Source of the DNA: a candidate division BRC1 bacterium ADurb.Bin183
GTDB taxonomy: Bacteria > Sumerlaeota > Sumerlaeia > MWCT01
Direction: 5' to 3'
Assembly: GCA_002070185.1 (NCBI GenBank)
Contig: MWCT01000014.1
Location: 1-64,000 of the forward strand
DNA length: 64,000 nucleotides
Positions 44,399-53,457 of this stretch are shown here, piece after piece. The position numbers and the translations under genes are program-made. Numbering within the stretch: the first letter of the stretch is position 1; each line of letters opens with the position of its first letter. The notes below the pieces were generated by a model, which saw only the letters and a list, made by a program, of their open reading frames with translations, had not been told where the DNA came from and did not search any database.

Positions 44399-45292
44399 TT
44401 AATTGCCCGCGTCTTCAGAATCTGCGGCAACCGGCTCAGCCTGCGCTTCATCAGCAGGGGCATCCGCTGGGACGCTCTCCGCCGGAGGAACGGGTTGAGC
44501 CGCAGTTTTTGCATCAGGCGGAAGAGGAATGCCCAGCGTTGCGGCGATTTCCGGTGTGATGCCCTCGGCGTTCACCCCAGAGATTGCCTGATGTTCCATC
44601 AATCCCTCGATGCAAGAAAGTTTAATCTGGTCTGCCATAAGCTTTATAGCGCGGATGGCGTCGTCATTTCCGGGGATAACATAATCAATCGGGTCGGGGT
44701 CGCAGTTGGTATCCACAACGGCAACGACGGGAATGTTAAGTTTTTTGGCTTCGCGAACGGCGATCTCCTCCTTGTGCGGATCCACAATAAAGAGGATGCC
44801 GGGGATATCTGTCATGCTCTTAACGCCGGCAAGGTTTTTGGACAAAGATTCTCTTTCGCTATCCAAACGGCTGATTTCCTTTTTTGTGTAACGCTTGATG
44901 GTATCGTCCTCAATCATCCTTTCCAACTCGATAAGGCGGTTGATACTTTTTTTGACCGTTGAAAAATTGGTCATCATGCCGCCCAGCCAGCGGTTGTTGA
45001 CATAATACATGCCGCATTCTTTGGCGGCTTGTTCGATGGATTCGCGCGCTTGTTTTTTGGTTCCGACAAAAAGGACTTTTTTGCCTTTGGCAACGTTTTC
45101 GCGGACGAACTTCATCGCCTCGCGCAGGAGCCGCAGCGTCTTTTTTAGGTCAATAATGTAGATGCCGTTGCGCTCTGTGAAAATGTAGCGCGCCATCTTA
45201 GGGTTCCACCGGCGGCTTTGATGTCCGAAATGGACACCCGCCTCCAGCAGCTGCTTCATAGTCACCGACTCAGTCATCGTCTTTTCTTCCAT
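44399..45292 (-). CDS. rpsB: Ribosomal protein S2
   Basis: This 297-residue protein of the small subunit has [32 protein letters not shown] and [15 protein letters not shown] 45292 was chosen because GGAGG lies ten bases before it. An in-frame extension to 45367 would run over a GC-rich hairpin. The tail beyond about residue 245 is an alanine/proline/glutamate-rich extension ([13 protein letters not shown]) not found in most S2 proteins. Confidence 0.95.
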   Translation of the reverse strand: MEEKTMTESVTMKQLLEAGVHFGHQSRRWNPKMARYIFTERNGIYIIDLKKTLRLLREAMKFVRENVAKGKKVLFVGTKKQARESIEQAAKECGMYYVNNRWLGGMMTNFSTVKKSINRLIELERMIEDDTIKRYTKKEISRLDSERESLSKNLAGVKSMTDIPGILFIVDPHKEEIAVREAKKLNIPVVAVVDTNCDPDPIDYVIPGNDDAIRAIKLMADQIKLSCIEGLMEHQAISGVNAEGITPEIAATLGIPLPPDAKTAAQPVPPAESVPADAPADEAQAEPVAADSEDAGN

Positions 45293-45321
45293 TTTGGTTC
45301 TTCCTCCGTCGCCTTCTTGCG

Positions 45322-45384
45322 GCGCGGCAACCCGCGCGCGGCTAAAAAAGCCCCATGCGGACACCACCGCGCCGTCCAGCGGCG
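45322..45384 (-). promoter_or_regulatory. GC-rich hairpins in the rpsB leader
   Basis: Minus-strand DNA before the rpsB ribosome site can form GCGCGG-GTTG-CCGCGC (45322-45337) and CGCCG-CTGGA-CGGCG (45370-45384), with a run of six T between them. These could be part of a leader controlling S2/EF-Ts expression, or of a transcription stop for an upstream unit. Confidence 0.3.
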
Positions 45385-45514
45385 TGTGATTTAATAAAAT
45401 TTTGCCTTTCTGGGGTTAATCCCAAAGAAAAAGCGAAAGGTAATTATCAACCCCTAAAACCCCGCGCAAGGAAAATTTTATGAATAAAAGAATTAAAAAA
45501 AATTATCAAAGCGT

Positions 45515-45981
45515 CTATTTTTTGCGCCGCATGACAATAATATATTCTTGCGTCATCGTATTATCATGGGCGCCGATTACATTTGAAGGACTGTTTTTTG
45601 ATGGCATGCGCTTATTTGGAATTGAACGAATAAACGTATTTATGTAATCAAAACCATTGTTTTCAAAAAAGTCTTTTACGGCAATGTCAGTAGGCAAAAC
45701 AATACCCTTTACCTTTCTATTCCCAACCACATAACAAGCATAACCATTTTTTCTAACAACTTTTGCAACATTTGAAATAGAGCCTAATAAATCCGCATAA
45801 AAAGACGTGACCTCTCTTGCTCTTTTTTCATCGGATTTTCTTATTTCATCAATAGCTTTTTGCAATAATTTGCTTGGAAAAGAAGAAATTTCTTTTATTG
45901 TTTTTCCGCCCATTAACTTGCGGTCTATTCTGTCCGGTTCTTCAAGCTCAAGCCAAGCGGCAGATAAACGGGAATATTGCC
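45515..45981 (-). pseudogene. C-terminal remnant of a DNA methyltransferase, cut by the IS3 element
   Basis: From the IS end to the stop at 45515, the minus strand codes about 155 residues with KNGYACYVVGNRKVKG, FIRSIPNKRMPSKNSP and TMTQEYIIVMRRK. This is the usual end of a family of site-specific DNA methyltransferases. The N-terminal part with the SAM site is absent, and none is seen on the far side of the IS element. The stretch is AT-rich, unlike rpsB next to it, pointing to a transferred restriction-modification gene that has decayed. Confidence 0.6.
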
Positions 45982-45995
45982 TGAAATGCTCCCCA
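45982..45995 (+). repeat. IS3 left terminal inverted repeat
   Basis: TGAAATGCTCCCCA, which matches the reverse complement of the right end in 12 of 14 positions. Confidence 0.6.
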
Positions 45996-46062
45996 AAAAC
46001 TGGACAACGGGTTAAGGTGGATAATATGATCCTTAACAGTGTTTTGGGAAGGAGCAAAAATC

Positions 46063-46350
46063 ATGAAAGATCGTCGTCGTTTTAGCGCGGAATTCAAATC
46101 GAAAGTGGCGATAGAAGCCTTGCGCGAGCAGAAAACCATCGCCGAGATCGCCAGCGAATTCGAAGTGCATCCCAACCAGGTGTCGAGCTGGAAAAAGCAG
46201 GCACTGGAGCAACTGGGTGAAGCCTTCAAACATAAATCTGCCCGTGAGCAGAAGCAGAGCATCGCCCTGACAGACCGACTCTATCGCCAGATAGGACAAC
46301 TTCAGGTCGAGGTTGACTGGTTAAAAAAAAAGACTGGACTGTCCGATTGA
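46063..46350 (+). CDS. IS3-family OrfA (helix-turn-helix)
   Basis: This 95-residue protein binds the IS ends. Helix-turn-helix: [20 protein letters not shown], then [21 protein letters not shown] heptad helix ([20 protein letters not shown]) follows for multimerisation. ATG 46063 has AAGGAG upstream. An A9 run at 46323-46331 near its end could let transcription or translation slip into the frame of OrfB, which lies in the +1 frame. Confidence 0.85.
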   Translation: MKDRRRFSAEFKSKVAIEALREQKTIAEIASEFEVHPNQVSSWKKQALEQLGEAFKHKSAREQKQSIALTDRLYRQIGQLQVEVDWLKKKTGLSD

Positions 46351-46363
46351 GGAGCTTCGCGCC

Positions 46364-47377
46364 ATGATCGAACCGGAAAACAAGGACCTGTCTGTGGGGC
46401 GTCAGTGCGATCTTCTGGGGCTTTCCCGCGCCAGTTATTACTACAAACCGGTCAGGGACGAGTTGAAAGATAACCCCCTCAGGCGACTGATCGACGAAAT
46501 ATACACGAAGTATCCTTTCTACGGCGTGCGCCGGATGACAGAGGCGCTGAAAAGGGATCATGGACTGTCTATCAACAAAAAGAAGATTCGGCGGCTCATG
46601 CGGGAGATGGGCATCCATGCTATTTATCCGAAGCCGAAAACCAGTCGGCGTGGCGCGACTCACAAGATTTATCCCTATCTATTGAGAGAGGTGAAAATCG
46701 AGCGACCAAATCAGGTCTGGTGCACGGATATCACCTACATCCGGCTAAGCCATGGCTTTTGTTATCTCGTGGCTGTAATGGACTGGCACAGCCGTTATGT
46801 TTTGTCGTGGCGGCTATCGAACACAATGAATGAGTCTTTCTGCGTGGAGGCTTTGAAAGATGCCCTGGAGGATTATGGAAGGCCGGAAATATTCAATACC
46901 GACCAAGGCTCGCAATTCACGGGCGAAGCGTTTACGGGGATACTGCTGGAGAAAGGCGTCAAGAGCAGCATGGACGGACAGGGTTGCTACTTTGACAACA
47001 TTTTTGTGGAGCGGCTCTGGCGCAGCGTGAAACAGGAATGCGTGTATCTTCACGATTATGAAAGTGTATCGGACCTGAGAAAGGGACTGGAGGTATATTT
47101 CCTGTTTTACAATGAGAAGCGACCGCATCAGGGGTTGGGGAACGTATATCCGGTGGAAAAATATTTTTGCACGATAAAGGAGGAAAAGTGTTGCCAGCCG
47201 GGAGAGTTGGCAAGTAGAGTTATGGTTGATGTTTGGGAAGGAATGGCAATGGGCGATTCTGCATTGTCAGAAGGACGAATTGCTTTACCACCTATGACTG
47301 ACAGTGGGGCTTTGCCCCCCAGTTCCCCCCAACATCCCCTTGGTGTTCCACCTTATTTTGCACTCGGTTTGGCCTAA
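46364..47377 (+). CDS. IS3-family transposase OrfB (DDE)
   Basis: This 337-residue transposase has the DDE triad in CTDITYI (Asp122), FNTDQGSQFT (Asp180) and FVERLWRSVKQE (Glu216), 35 residues apart as in the family. An IS3-type HTH region precedes it. The frame upstream of ATG codes [18 protein letters not shown], the normal junction of an OrfAB fusion, so frame slippage is likely. TGAGGAG next to the OrfA stop could also re-start translation. The last 65 residues after KYF are an unusual extension. Confidence 0.88.
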   Translation: MIEPENKDLSVGRQCDLLGLSRASYYYKPVRDELKDNPLRRLIDEIYTKYPFYGVRRMTEALKRDHGLSINKKKIRRLMREMGIHAIYPKPKTSRRGATHKIYPYLLREVKIERPNQVWCTDITYIRLSHGFCYLVAVMDWHSRYVLSWRLSNTMNESFCVEALKDALEDYGRPEIFNTDQGSQFTGEAFTGILLEKGVKSSMDGQGCYFDNIFVERLWRSVKQECVYLHDYESVSDLRKGLEVYFLFYNEKRPHQGLGNVYPVEKYFCTIKEEKCCQPGELASRVMVDVWEGMAMGDSALSEGRIALPPMTDSGALPPSSPQHPLGVPPYFALGLA

Positions 47378-47381
47378 CCAA

Positions 47382-47395
47382 TGGGGAGCAGATCA
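47382..47395 (-). repeat. IS3 right terminal inverted repeat
   Basis: Read on the minus strand: TGATCTGCTCCCCA, the partner of the left end. Confidence 0.6.
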
Positions 47396-47464
47396 GTTCT
47401 TTAAAATCAAAAAAAATCTGGTTGAACATCTTTTTTCTCAATTAATAGTTCTATTCACCATTAG

Positions 47465-49015
47465 ATGACGGAGGAAGAGACCTTGAAATTTTTGCGTTCT
47501 GCGGGTATTTTGATGCACCCGACCTCGCTTCCGGGGCGTTGCGGCATGGGCGATTTGGGCAGGGAGGCTTACCGTTTTGTTGATTTCCTTGCTGATACCG
47601 GAGTTGGCTTGTGGCAATTGATGCCGTTGGGTCCGACTGGATTTGGCGATTCGCCCTATGCCTGTTTCTCCGCATTTGCGGGCAATCCCATGCTTATCAG
47701 CCCCGAACTCCTTGCCGAGGAAGGGTTGCTCTCACCAAAAGATATCGCGTCGGCGCCGCCGTTCCCTGATAATCATGTGGAATATGGTCCTGTTATACAG
47801 TTTCGCAAGCAGCTGCTTGCGATGGCTTGGGAGGGGTTCAAATCCGGCGCGGATGCCGCGCTTAAAAATGCCTTTGATGAATTCTGCCGCGTTCAAGCAT
47901 TGTGGCTTGATGATTTTGCCCTATTCATGGCGCTTAAGGAAATCTTTGGCTTGGCCTGGAATTCATGGGACAGGGATTTGATGCGCCGCCAGCCGGACGC
48001 CCTCTGGCGCGCCGCTCAAGAACATGCTCCGTTAGTCCAAGCGCAAAAGTTCACGCAATATCTCTTTTTCAAACAATGGAAGGCGCTCAAACAATACGCC
48101 AATCGCAAAGGCGTCCGCATCATCGGCGATATCCCCATCTTTGTCGCTTATGACAGCGCGGACGTCTGGGCGCATCCGGAACTCTTCCATCTGGATGAGA
48201 ACAGAAATCCGAACGTTGTGGCGGGCGTGCCGCCGGATTATTTCAGCCAAACCGGTCAGCTCTGGGGCAATCCCCTCTACCGCTGGGATGCGATGAAACG
48301 CGACGGTTTCCGCTGGTGGGTGGCTCGAATCCGCGCCAATCTGGAAATGGTGGATATTATACGTCTGGATCACTTTCGCGGCTTTGAGGCGTATTGGGAA
48401 GTTCCAGCAGGGGAGAAGACGGCTGTCAACGGACGCTGGGTCAAGGCGCCGGGGAGCGAATTCTTCCAGACCATCCGCGGAACAGTCGGCGATGTCCCCA
48501 TCATTGCGGAAGACCTCGGCGTCATCACGCCGCCCGTCGAAGAGCTGCGCGATGCCTTTGAATTCCCCGGAATGAAAGTCCTGCAATTCGCCTTTGGCGG
48601 CGATCCCTCAGACCAATACCTGCCCCATAATTTCATACCCAACTGCGTGGTTTATTCCGGCACGCATGATAACGACACCGCGCTGGGTTGGTATTGGAAT
48701 TCCGCAACAGACAAAGAGCGGGATTTTGTCCGCCGATATCTGGCGACGGACGGTCATGAGGTCCACTGGGATATGCTCCGCCTTGCCTTTTCTTCTGTGG
48801 CGCATACGGCAATTGTCCCGCTGCAGGATGTGTTGGGACTGGGCAGCGAAGGGCGGATGAATTTCCCCGGCAAGCCCGACGGCAACTGGTCATGGCGGTT
48901 CCTGCCAGGCAAGTTAAACGGCGAAATCCGCAATCGGCTGTCTGAACTCATCTGGATTTATGGACGCAGGTATGAAGCGGCGGATAGAAAAAAGAAAGAA
49001 TCGGAGAAAAAATAG
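47465..49015 (+). CDS. malQ: 4-alpha-glucanotransferase (amylomaltase, GH77)
   Basis: This 516-residue enzyme moves alpha-1,4-glucan chains, in maltodextrin or glycogen use. Family blocks: GILMHPTSLPGRCGMGDLG, DGFRWWVARIRANLE, the nucleophile in IIRLDHFRG, the acid/base in IIAEDLG and the third acid in SGTHDND. The track ATG at 47465 has no ribosome site, while GGAGG inside the first codons sits eight bases before TTG 47483, which may be the true start. It begins 70 bases from the IS end. It stops with TAG, then a bidirectional terminator. Confidence 0.93.
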   Translation: MTEEETLKFLRSAGILMHPTSLPGRCGMGDLGREAYRFVDFLADTGVGLWQLMPLGPTGFGDSPYACFSAFAGNPMLISPELLAEEGLLSPKDIASAPPFPDNHVEYGPVIQFRKQLLAMAWEGFKSGADAALKNAFDEFCRVQALWLDDFALFMALKEIFGLAWNSWDRDLMRRQPDALWRAAQEHAPLVQAQKFTQYLFFKQWKALKQYANRKGVRIIGDIPIFVAYDSADVWAHPELFHLDENRNPNVVAGVPPDYFSQTGQLWGNPLYRWDAMKRDGFRWWVARIRANLEMVDIIRLDHFRGFEAYWEVPAGEKTAVNGRWVKAPGSEFFQTIRGTVGDVPIIAEDLGVITPPVEELRDAFEFPGMKVLQFAFGGDPSDQYLPHNFIPNCVVYSGTHDNDTALGWYWNSATDKERDFVRRYLATDGHEVHWDMLRLAFSSVAHTAIVPLQDVLGLGSEGRMNFPGKPDGNWSWRFLPGKLNGEIRNRLSELIWIYGRRYEAADRKKKESEKK

Positions 49016-49047
49016 ATTCGGCTGTTTTAATGCCATATAAAAAAAAG

Positions 49048-49099
49048 AGGCGCGGATACTTGCTCCCATTAGGATCAATCTTCCGCGCCTTATCTTTTT
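49048..49099. terminator. Bidirectional terminator between malQ and a lipoprotein gene
   Basis: AGGCGCGGA (49048-49056) pairs with TCCGCGCCT (49082-49090). TATCTTTTT follows on the plus strand and a run of T follows the first arm on the minus strand, so it can stop both convergent transcripts. Confidence 0.8.
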
Positions 49100-49101
49100 A
49101 A

Positions 49102-49500
49102 CTATTTGACGTCAATGCCTGTTCCTTTGGCGGAATCAACATAGATTCCAAGGAAGAAGAAAGGAAAGCCCATGTAAAATTCTTTGTGAGGCGTAACATT
49201 AATCATCGCATTGGCGCCATCTTCTTTGGCGGATTTAGCAACTTCCTCAAGAAGCTTTTCGTTGCTCTGAACGGGATAGAGTTCCATGAATTTCCCGATG
49301 AATGGGAGCCCCAATGCGATACCGACTTCCGTGCCCTCATGATAGCCTGTGGCAGTGTAATTTTCGAACGTGCCGTCGCCGGTCGTAATGTTTTTCATAC
49401 CAGTATCCTTTGCCACCTGCCCCAGATTTGTTTTTGCCGGCAGATAAGCGCACCCCGCCAGCAGCGTCGCCACGAGAATAGCGAGCAATACTTTTTTCAT
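49102..49500 (-). CDS. Small lipoprotein of unknown function
   Basis: This 132-residue protein has a lipoprotein signal (MKKVLLAILVATLLAGC) with the lipobox LAGC at about residues 14-17. ATG 49500 is nine bases after AAGGAGG; the earlier in-frame ATG lies right against it. The mature part (DGTFENYTATGYHEGTEVGI, SAKEDGANAMINVTP) resembles TRL-like/DUF4156-type small lipoproteins. An envelope location is likely; function unknown. Confidence 0.7.
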   Translation of the reverse strand: MKKVLLAILVATLLAGCAYLPAKTNLGQVAKDTGMKNITTGDGTFENYTATGYHEGTEVGIALGLPFIGKFMELYPVQSNEKLLEEVAKSAKEDGANAMINVTPHKEFYMGFPFFFLGIYVDSAKGTGIDVK

Positions 49501-49783
49501 GTTTTTCATCCTCCTTGCTTGACGTTAAAATATAAAGAAGAAAGATATTCATAAGAAATAGCAACGTCAAGAGAATAATTTTATTTGCGAAAGAATCGAA
49601 AGGCTCGAGCAACTGAAAGAAATTTCAAAAAACTCTTTTTCCTCTTGCGCGCAAAAGTAGGCAATACTATATCATTACGTTTATTGATTAAATAATGGCG
49701 TCCGTTCGCGAGGCTCGCTCGTCGCAAGAGATGTCATTCATGCCTTGAATGGGCTTTTTATTTACGAACAAGGAGGTATAAGT

Positions 49784-50110
49784 ATGGGACATCCTGTTGA
49801 GATTACGGATGAAAACTTTCAGAAAGAGATAATCGAATCGCAGCTGCCCGCCGTCGTGGATTTTGGGGCAACCTGGTGTCCGCCTTGCCGCGCGCTGGAA
49901 CCGATTATGGAGCAGTTGGTTGACGAGTTTGAAGGGCAGGTGAAAATCGGCGCGGTCAATGTGGATAACTGCCGCAATACCGCGGGGAAATACGGCATCA
50001 TGAGCGTTCCCACAGTTATCTTTTTTAAGAACGGACAAGAGGTCGAGAGGCTGGTCGGTCTGAGCCCGAAGGATGTGATGAAAGTCAAAATTCAGACACT
50101 GCTTCTGTAA
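49784..50110 (+). CDS. trxA: Thioredoxin
   Basis: This 108-residue thioredoxin has the motif VVDFGATWCPPCRALEP with Cys32/Cys35 and the cis-proline loop SVPTVIFF. WCPPC in place of WCGPC should shift its redox potential. It reduces protein disulfides, itself reduced by thioredoxin reductase (a trxB gene lies at 24.8 kb). AAGGAGG precedes the ATG. A long hairpin follows. Confidence 0.92.
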   Translation: MGHPVEITDENFQKEIIESQLPAVVDFGATWCPPCRALEPIMEQLVDEFEGQVKIGAVNVDNCRNTAGKYGIMSVPTVIFFKNGQEVERLVGLSPKDVMKVKIQTLLL

Positions 50111-50141
50111 ATACGTCGCCCATCATTTCGGCTTTCATGCG

Positions 50142-50172
50142 GAGAATGCGCGGCTTGCGTCCGCGCGTTCTC
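50142..50172 (+). terminator. Strong hairpin after trxA, without a T tract
   Basis: GAGAATGCGCGG pairs with CCGCGCGTTCTC over 12 bases (one T-G pair), loop CTTGCGT. It may end or stabilise the trxA transcript; without a T run it is not a standard terminator. Confidence 0.4.
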
Positions 50173-50188
50173 TGTGTGAATAAATAAT

Positions 50189-52300
50189 ATGAATGGATTA
50201 ATCAGAGACAACGGCGGGAGGCGGTTTGCGCTTTTTGCCTTATTGGCAATGGCGGTGTCCGGTATATTCGGCGCAGCCATGATAGGCATTACGCGGGGGC
50301 ATGCCGTTTTTCCGCTGGATGATTCCTATATTCATTTCCAATACGCCCGCCGTCTGGCTCAGGGGCATTTATTCGAATATACAGACCGCGGCGGTTTTTC
50401 AACCGGCTCCACAAGCATTCTTTACCCCCTCCTTTTATCGCCTTTTTTTGTCATCGGCGTCAAAGGCGCTGCCATCATACCCGTCGCCTTTGCCTTCGGC
50501 GTCTTTTGCTTTTGCATGACCGCCTATCTTATTTATCTGAGCGGGCGCATCATTGCCCATGAACGCGTGGGGATGCTGGCAGCCCTGCTGTTCCTTTTGA
50601 ACGGACATCTGGCATGGAGCCATCTTTCGGGAATGGAGACCGGGCTCTTTGGACTCCTCCTTGCGGCGGGGATGTATTATATCGTGCGATGGTGGGTGGA
50701 GCGCCGCGGCGGACAGGTCGGGTTGGCGTTTTTCTTTCTGATGCTGGCGGCGCTTACGAGACCGGAGGGGTTTATCATCCTGATTACGGCGCTGATTTAT
50801 ATCCTGCCGAGGGCTTGGGGAATTCATGGCAGCCGTTCTTTGAAGCTGGTTCTTTCTCTTTTGCCTTTTGCGATTTATATGTTGCTTGTGCGGTTGGCAA
50901 CAGGCGGCTTTTCCACATCGGGTGTTGTTGCAAAAAGCATCTGGAGCGCGCCCTATTACACCGCATGGGAGCGGCTTGCCCGCCTTGCCGATAACTTCGC
51001 CTATATCTTTGCGGGATATTATGGCAACCTTTCCAATAATTATTTTCCCGACTGGGCGTTCTTCCCGATGTTCCCGACCGGAGCGCTTTATCCCTTTATG
51101 ATTTTTCCGCCGGGGTTTTTGCTTTTATCCGTGCTTGGCGCGGCTGTCAGCGGAGCAAGGGAACGGGCGAACGGTCAATTCGGTCCAACGCTTTTGATGG
51201 CGCTCTGCCTTTTGGCGGGGCTCGCCTCTGTCACTATTTCGGAGGTTGTTCCCGTTCATTTCTTCCGATATCTTGTGCCGTTCCAATCATTTTTTCTTGT
51301 CCTCGCCTCCTTGGGGCTATATGAGTCTGCAAAATTTTTTGAGGCGCACAGCGCAAGGGTTTTCCGCATTGCGGGGTGGATTTTCTCCCTTCTCCTTTTG
51401 CCTTCCCTTATTTACTGGGCATATATCTATGGCGAAAACTGCAACGATATCTTTCAGCAGCACCGCCGCATGTCCTGGTGGATTAAAGACAATACCCCTC
51501 CGGACGCTGTGATTGGCGTGACGGATACCGGCGTTATCGGATATTTTAGCGAGCGGAGGGTTTATGATTTTGTGGGGCTGACCACGCCGAATCAAGCGCG
51601 CCACTGGCGCCAGGGCTTCGGTTCCGCTTATGAACGTCTCGAACACCTTGCCGATGACCAACTGCCCGATTACATCGTAACTTTCCCGTTCGTCTGGGCG
51701 GAAAATAATCTGCTGGGGCAGCCGCTCTATAACGCCACTTTGCAGAAAAACATGACCACCATGTCCAATGATTTTGTTATCTATCGTCAGGACTGGTCAT
51801 TTATTCGCAAAGGCGAACTGCCGTTGAATCCGCCGGAAGGCATGATACTTTCCGACCAGCTGGATGTGGCGGATCTGGCGCAGGAGGCGGCGCATCGTTT
51901 TGTGGCGCGCGAGGCGGCGGAGCGACCAACGGGATGGAAATTTCCCAACCCGCGCAATTTCGTTTTCTTAGCCGAATCGGGCGGTCGGCTAATTGCCGAC
52001 GGCGGTCGCGACTTGACAGAGTCGCAGATATTCACGGTTCGCTTAGCGCCCGGCGCGCCTGCGCGTCTCATCGCTCGCGTGGAGGCGGAACGTTCCGCCT
52101 TGGCGGAGGTCTTTATTAACGGCGAACGCGCGGGCAATCTTGAAGCTGCGGATGAGAAAAAGGGCGAATGGCAGGAGCCGTTTCTTGATATCCCCGCTTC
52201 CCTCATCAGAGAGGAACAATGCCAAATTCGCATCGTCCATCATCCGGAAAGCCGCGCGCCGTTCCATGTTTATCATTACTGGATCTATCAGGCAAAGTAA
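50189..52300 (+). CDS. GT-C membrane glycosyltransferase
   Basis: This 703-residue protein has about twelve membrane helices up to residue 430. The first outside loop has FPLDDSYIHFQYARRLAQGH, a DD motif typical of GT-C enzymes of the ArnT/PMT kind, and GFSTGSTSILYPLL follows. The last 270 residues are a soluble domain with a beta-sandwich-like end (FINGERAGNLEAADEKKGEW, IVHHPESRAPFHVYHYW). The start is not supported by a ribosome site. Its stop and the ATG of the next gene share bases (TAATG), so the two are coupled. Confidence 0.75.
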   Translation: MNGLIRDNGGRRFALFALLAMAVSGIFGAAMIGITRGHAVFPLDDSYIHFQYARRLAQGHLFEYTDRGGFSTGSTSILYPLLLSPFFVIGVKGAAIIPVAFAFGVFCFCMTAYLIYLSGRIIAHERVGMLAALLFLLNGHLAWSHLSGMETGLFGLLLAAGMYYIVRWWVERRGGQVGLAFFFLMLAALTRPEGFIILITALIYILPRAWGIHGSRSLKLVLSLLPFAIYMLLVRLATGGFSTSGVVAKSIWSAPYYTAWERLARLADNFAYIFAGYYGNLSNNYFPDWAFFPMFPTGALYPFMIFPPGFLLLSVLGAAVSGARERANGQFGPTLLMALCLLAGLASVTISEVVPVHFFRYLVPFQSFFLVLASLGLYESAKFFEAHSARVFRIAGWIFSLLLLPSLIYWAYIYGENCNDIFQQHRRMSWWIKDNTPPDAVIGVTDTGVIGYFSERRVYDFVGLTTPNQARHWRQGFGSAYERLEHLADDQLPDYIVTFPFVWAENNLLGQPLYNATLQKNMTTMSNDFVIYRQDWSFIRKGELPLNPPEGMILSDQLDVADLAQEAAHRFVAREAAERPTGWKFPNPRNFVFLAESGGRLIADGGRDLTESQIFTVRLAPGAPARLIARVEAERSALAEVFINGERAGNLEAADEKKGEWQEPFLDIPASLIREEQCQIRIVHHPESRAPFHVYHYWIYQAK

Positions 52301-53457
52301 TGGGCAAAAAAAATAAAGGTAAAAGGCAAAAAACAAAACCGATACCACGCCCCGCTCCCAAGCCTGCGCCTGACGCGCCTGCCGCGCTTGGCGCGCCCGC
52401 CGTCTCCAAAACCCGCCCTGCCAGCATTCACATCGCCGCTCCTCAGGCAGCCCGCCCTCTTGAACTTTTGAGTTTCGACGTCTTTCAACGGTTTAGCGCC
52501 TTTCATCGCATTGTGGGAATGTTGAACGCGGGCAAGGGCGCAAGCATCCTTGATGTGGGCGGTTATCCGGGCGCATTGACTGATTCGCTCTTAACGGCGT
52601 TTCCCGATTTTAAGATGACCATTTTGGACAAACCCGTCTGCAATCGTCCAGATTATGTGTCCGGCTCGGCGGATGCCCTCCCTTTTCAGGACGGCAAATT
52701 TGATATTGTCATTTCATCAGACACCCTTGAGCATATTCCGCCGGAAAGGCGCGCGGTTGCGATAGTCGAGATGCTGCGCGTGAGCCGCCGCTGGATAATA
52801 CTTGGCGCGCCGTTCCAATCGCCGTGCGCGTCGTTTGTTGAGGAGAGCATCAACACCTTGCATCAGAAATGTTTCGGAAAACCCAACCAATGGCTGGCTG
52901 AACATATTTCAAACGTCCTGCCGGATTTGGAAGAGACCCAAGCGATATTAGAAATGGGCGGCGCGGCGGTCGGCATCTTGCCCAATGGCTCTTCGCTTTC
53001 ATGGTTCATTATGGAATCGGCGCAGATTCTCATGGAAGTCCTGCCAATGCTTTCGCCCATAAAACCAGCGCTCAACCTTGGCTTCAATCGCTTTTGGGCG
53101 GCGGATGACGATGCCGAGCCCGCCTATCGCCACATCCTTGTGGCTGATAAGGCGGGGCATCCGCCGGTTGCGCCCGATGTCCCCGCCGCCGATGAAAAAG
53201 CCGTTTTGCAAAAACTCCGCGCGCTCAATGAACTTGTCCTATCCATGGCTGAGCAGATGCTTGGATTGCTTTCCGACCCTGCGGCAATCAGCCCCATCAT
53301 AGTCACGCGCTATATTCGCCAGATGGAAGAGATAATCGCCTTTCAGGAAAAAGAGGAGCGCCGTCTGCGCGAGGCAATGGAGCGCCAAGAAGTTTACCTC
53401 TCCCGCCTTCGAAAGAGTTTCCTCTATCGTCTCCTAAACAAACTGGGATTAATGTAG
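52300..53457 (+). CDS. Class I SAM-dependent methyltransferase with coiled-coil tail
   Basis: This 385-residue protein opens with a basic, proline/alanine-rich stretch (about 1-50). The methyltransferase core follows: ASILDVGGYPGALTDSLL (SAM loop), FKMTILDKP, then GKFDIVISSDTLEHIPPERR (type 11 motif). The last 60 residues are a charged helix (RQMEEIIAFQEKEERRLREA) that ends in the LYRLLNKLG pattern usual in glycosyltransferase-linked proteins. It is coupled to a GT-C gene, so methylation of a surface glycan is a fair inference. It stops with TAG and overlaps the next gene on the other strand by nine bases. Confidence 0.8.
   Translation: MGKKNKGKRQKTKPIPRPAPKPAPDAPAALGAPAVSKTRPASIHIAAPQAARPLELLSFDVFQRFSAFHRIVGMLNAGKGASILDVGGYPGALTDSLLTAFPDFKMTILDKPVCNRPDYVSGSADALPFQDGKFDIVISSDTLEHIPPERRAVAIVEMLRVSRRWIILGAPFQSPCASFVEESINTLHQKCFGKPNQWLAEHISNVLPDLEETQAILEMGGAAVGILPNGSSLSWFIMESAQILMEVLPMLSPIKPALNLGFNRFWAADDDAEPAYRHILVADKAGHPPVAPDVPAADEKAVLQKLRALNELVLSMAEQMLGLLSDPAAISPIIVTRYIRQMEEIIAFQEKEERRLREAMERQEVYLSRLRKSFLYRLLNKLGLM

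Larger units (their letters stand above)
45982..47395 (+). mobile_element. IS3-family insertion sequence
   Basis: The ends share TGA-N2-TGCTCCCCA as inverted repeats: the left starts at 45982 and the right ends at 47395. Two overlapping-frame genes, a helix-turn-helix OrfA and a DDE transposase OrfB, fill it. No target duplication can be matched (GCC outside the left end, GTT outside the right end), so an adjacent deletion or rearrangement probably took place. Exact ends are uncertain by a few bases. Confidence 0.75.

Noticed and set aside
47396..47464. Missing N-terminal part of the methyltransferase
   Set aside because: No minus-strand frame of this AT-rich stretch is open or shows methyltransferase motifs; it is too short.
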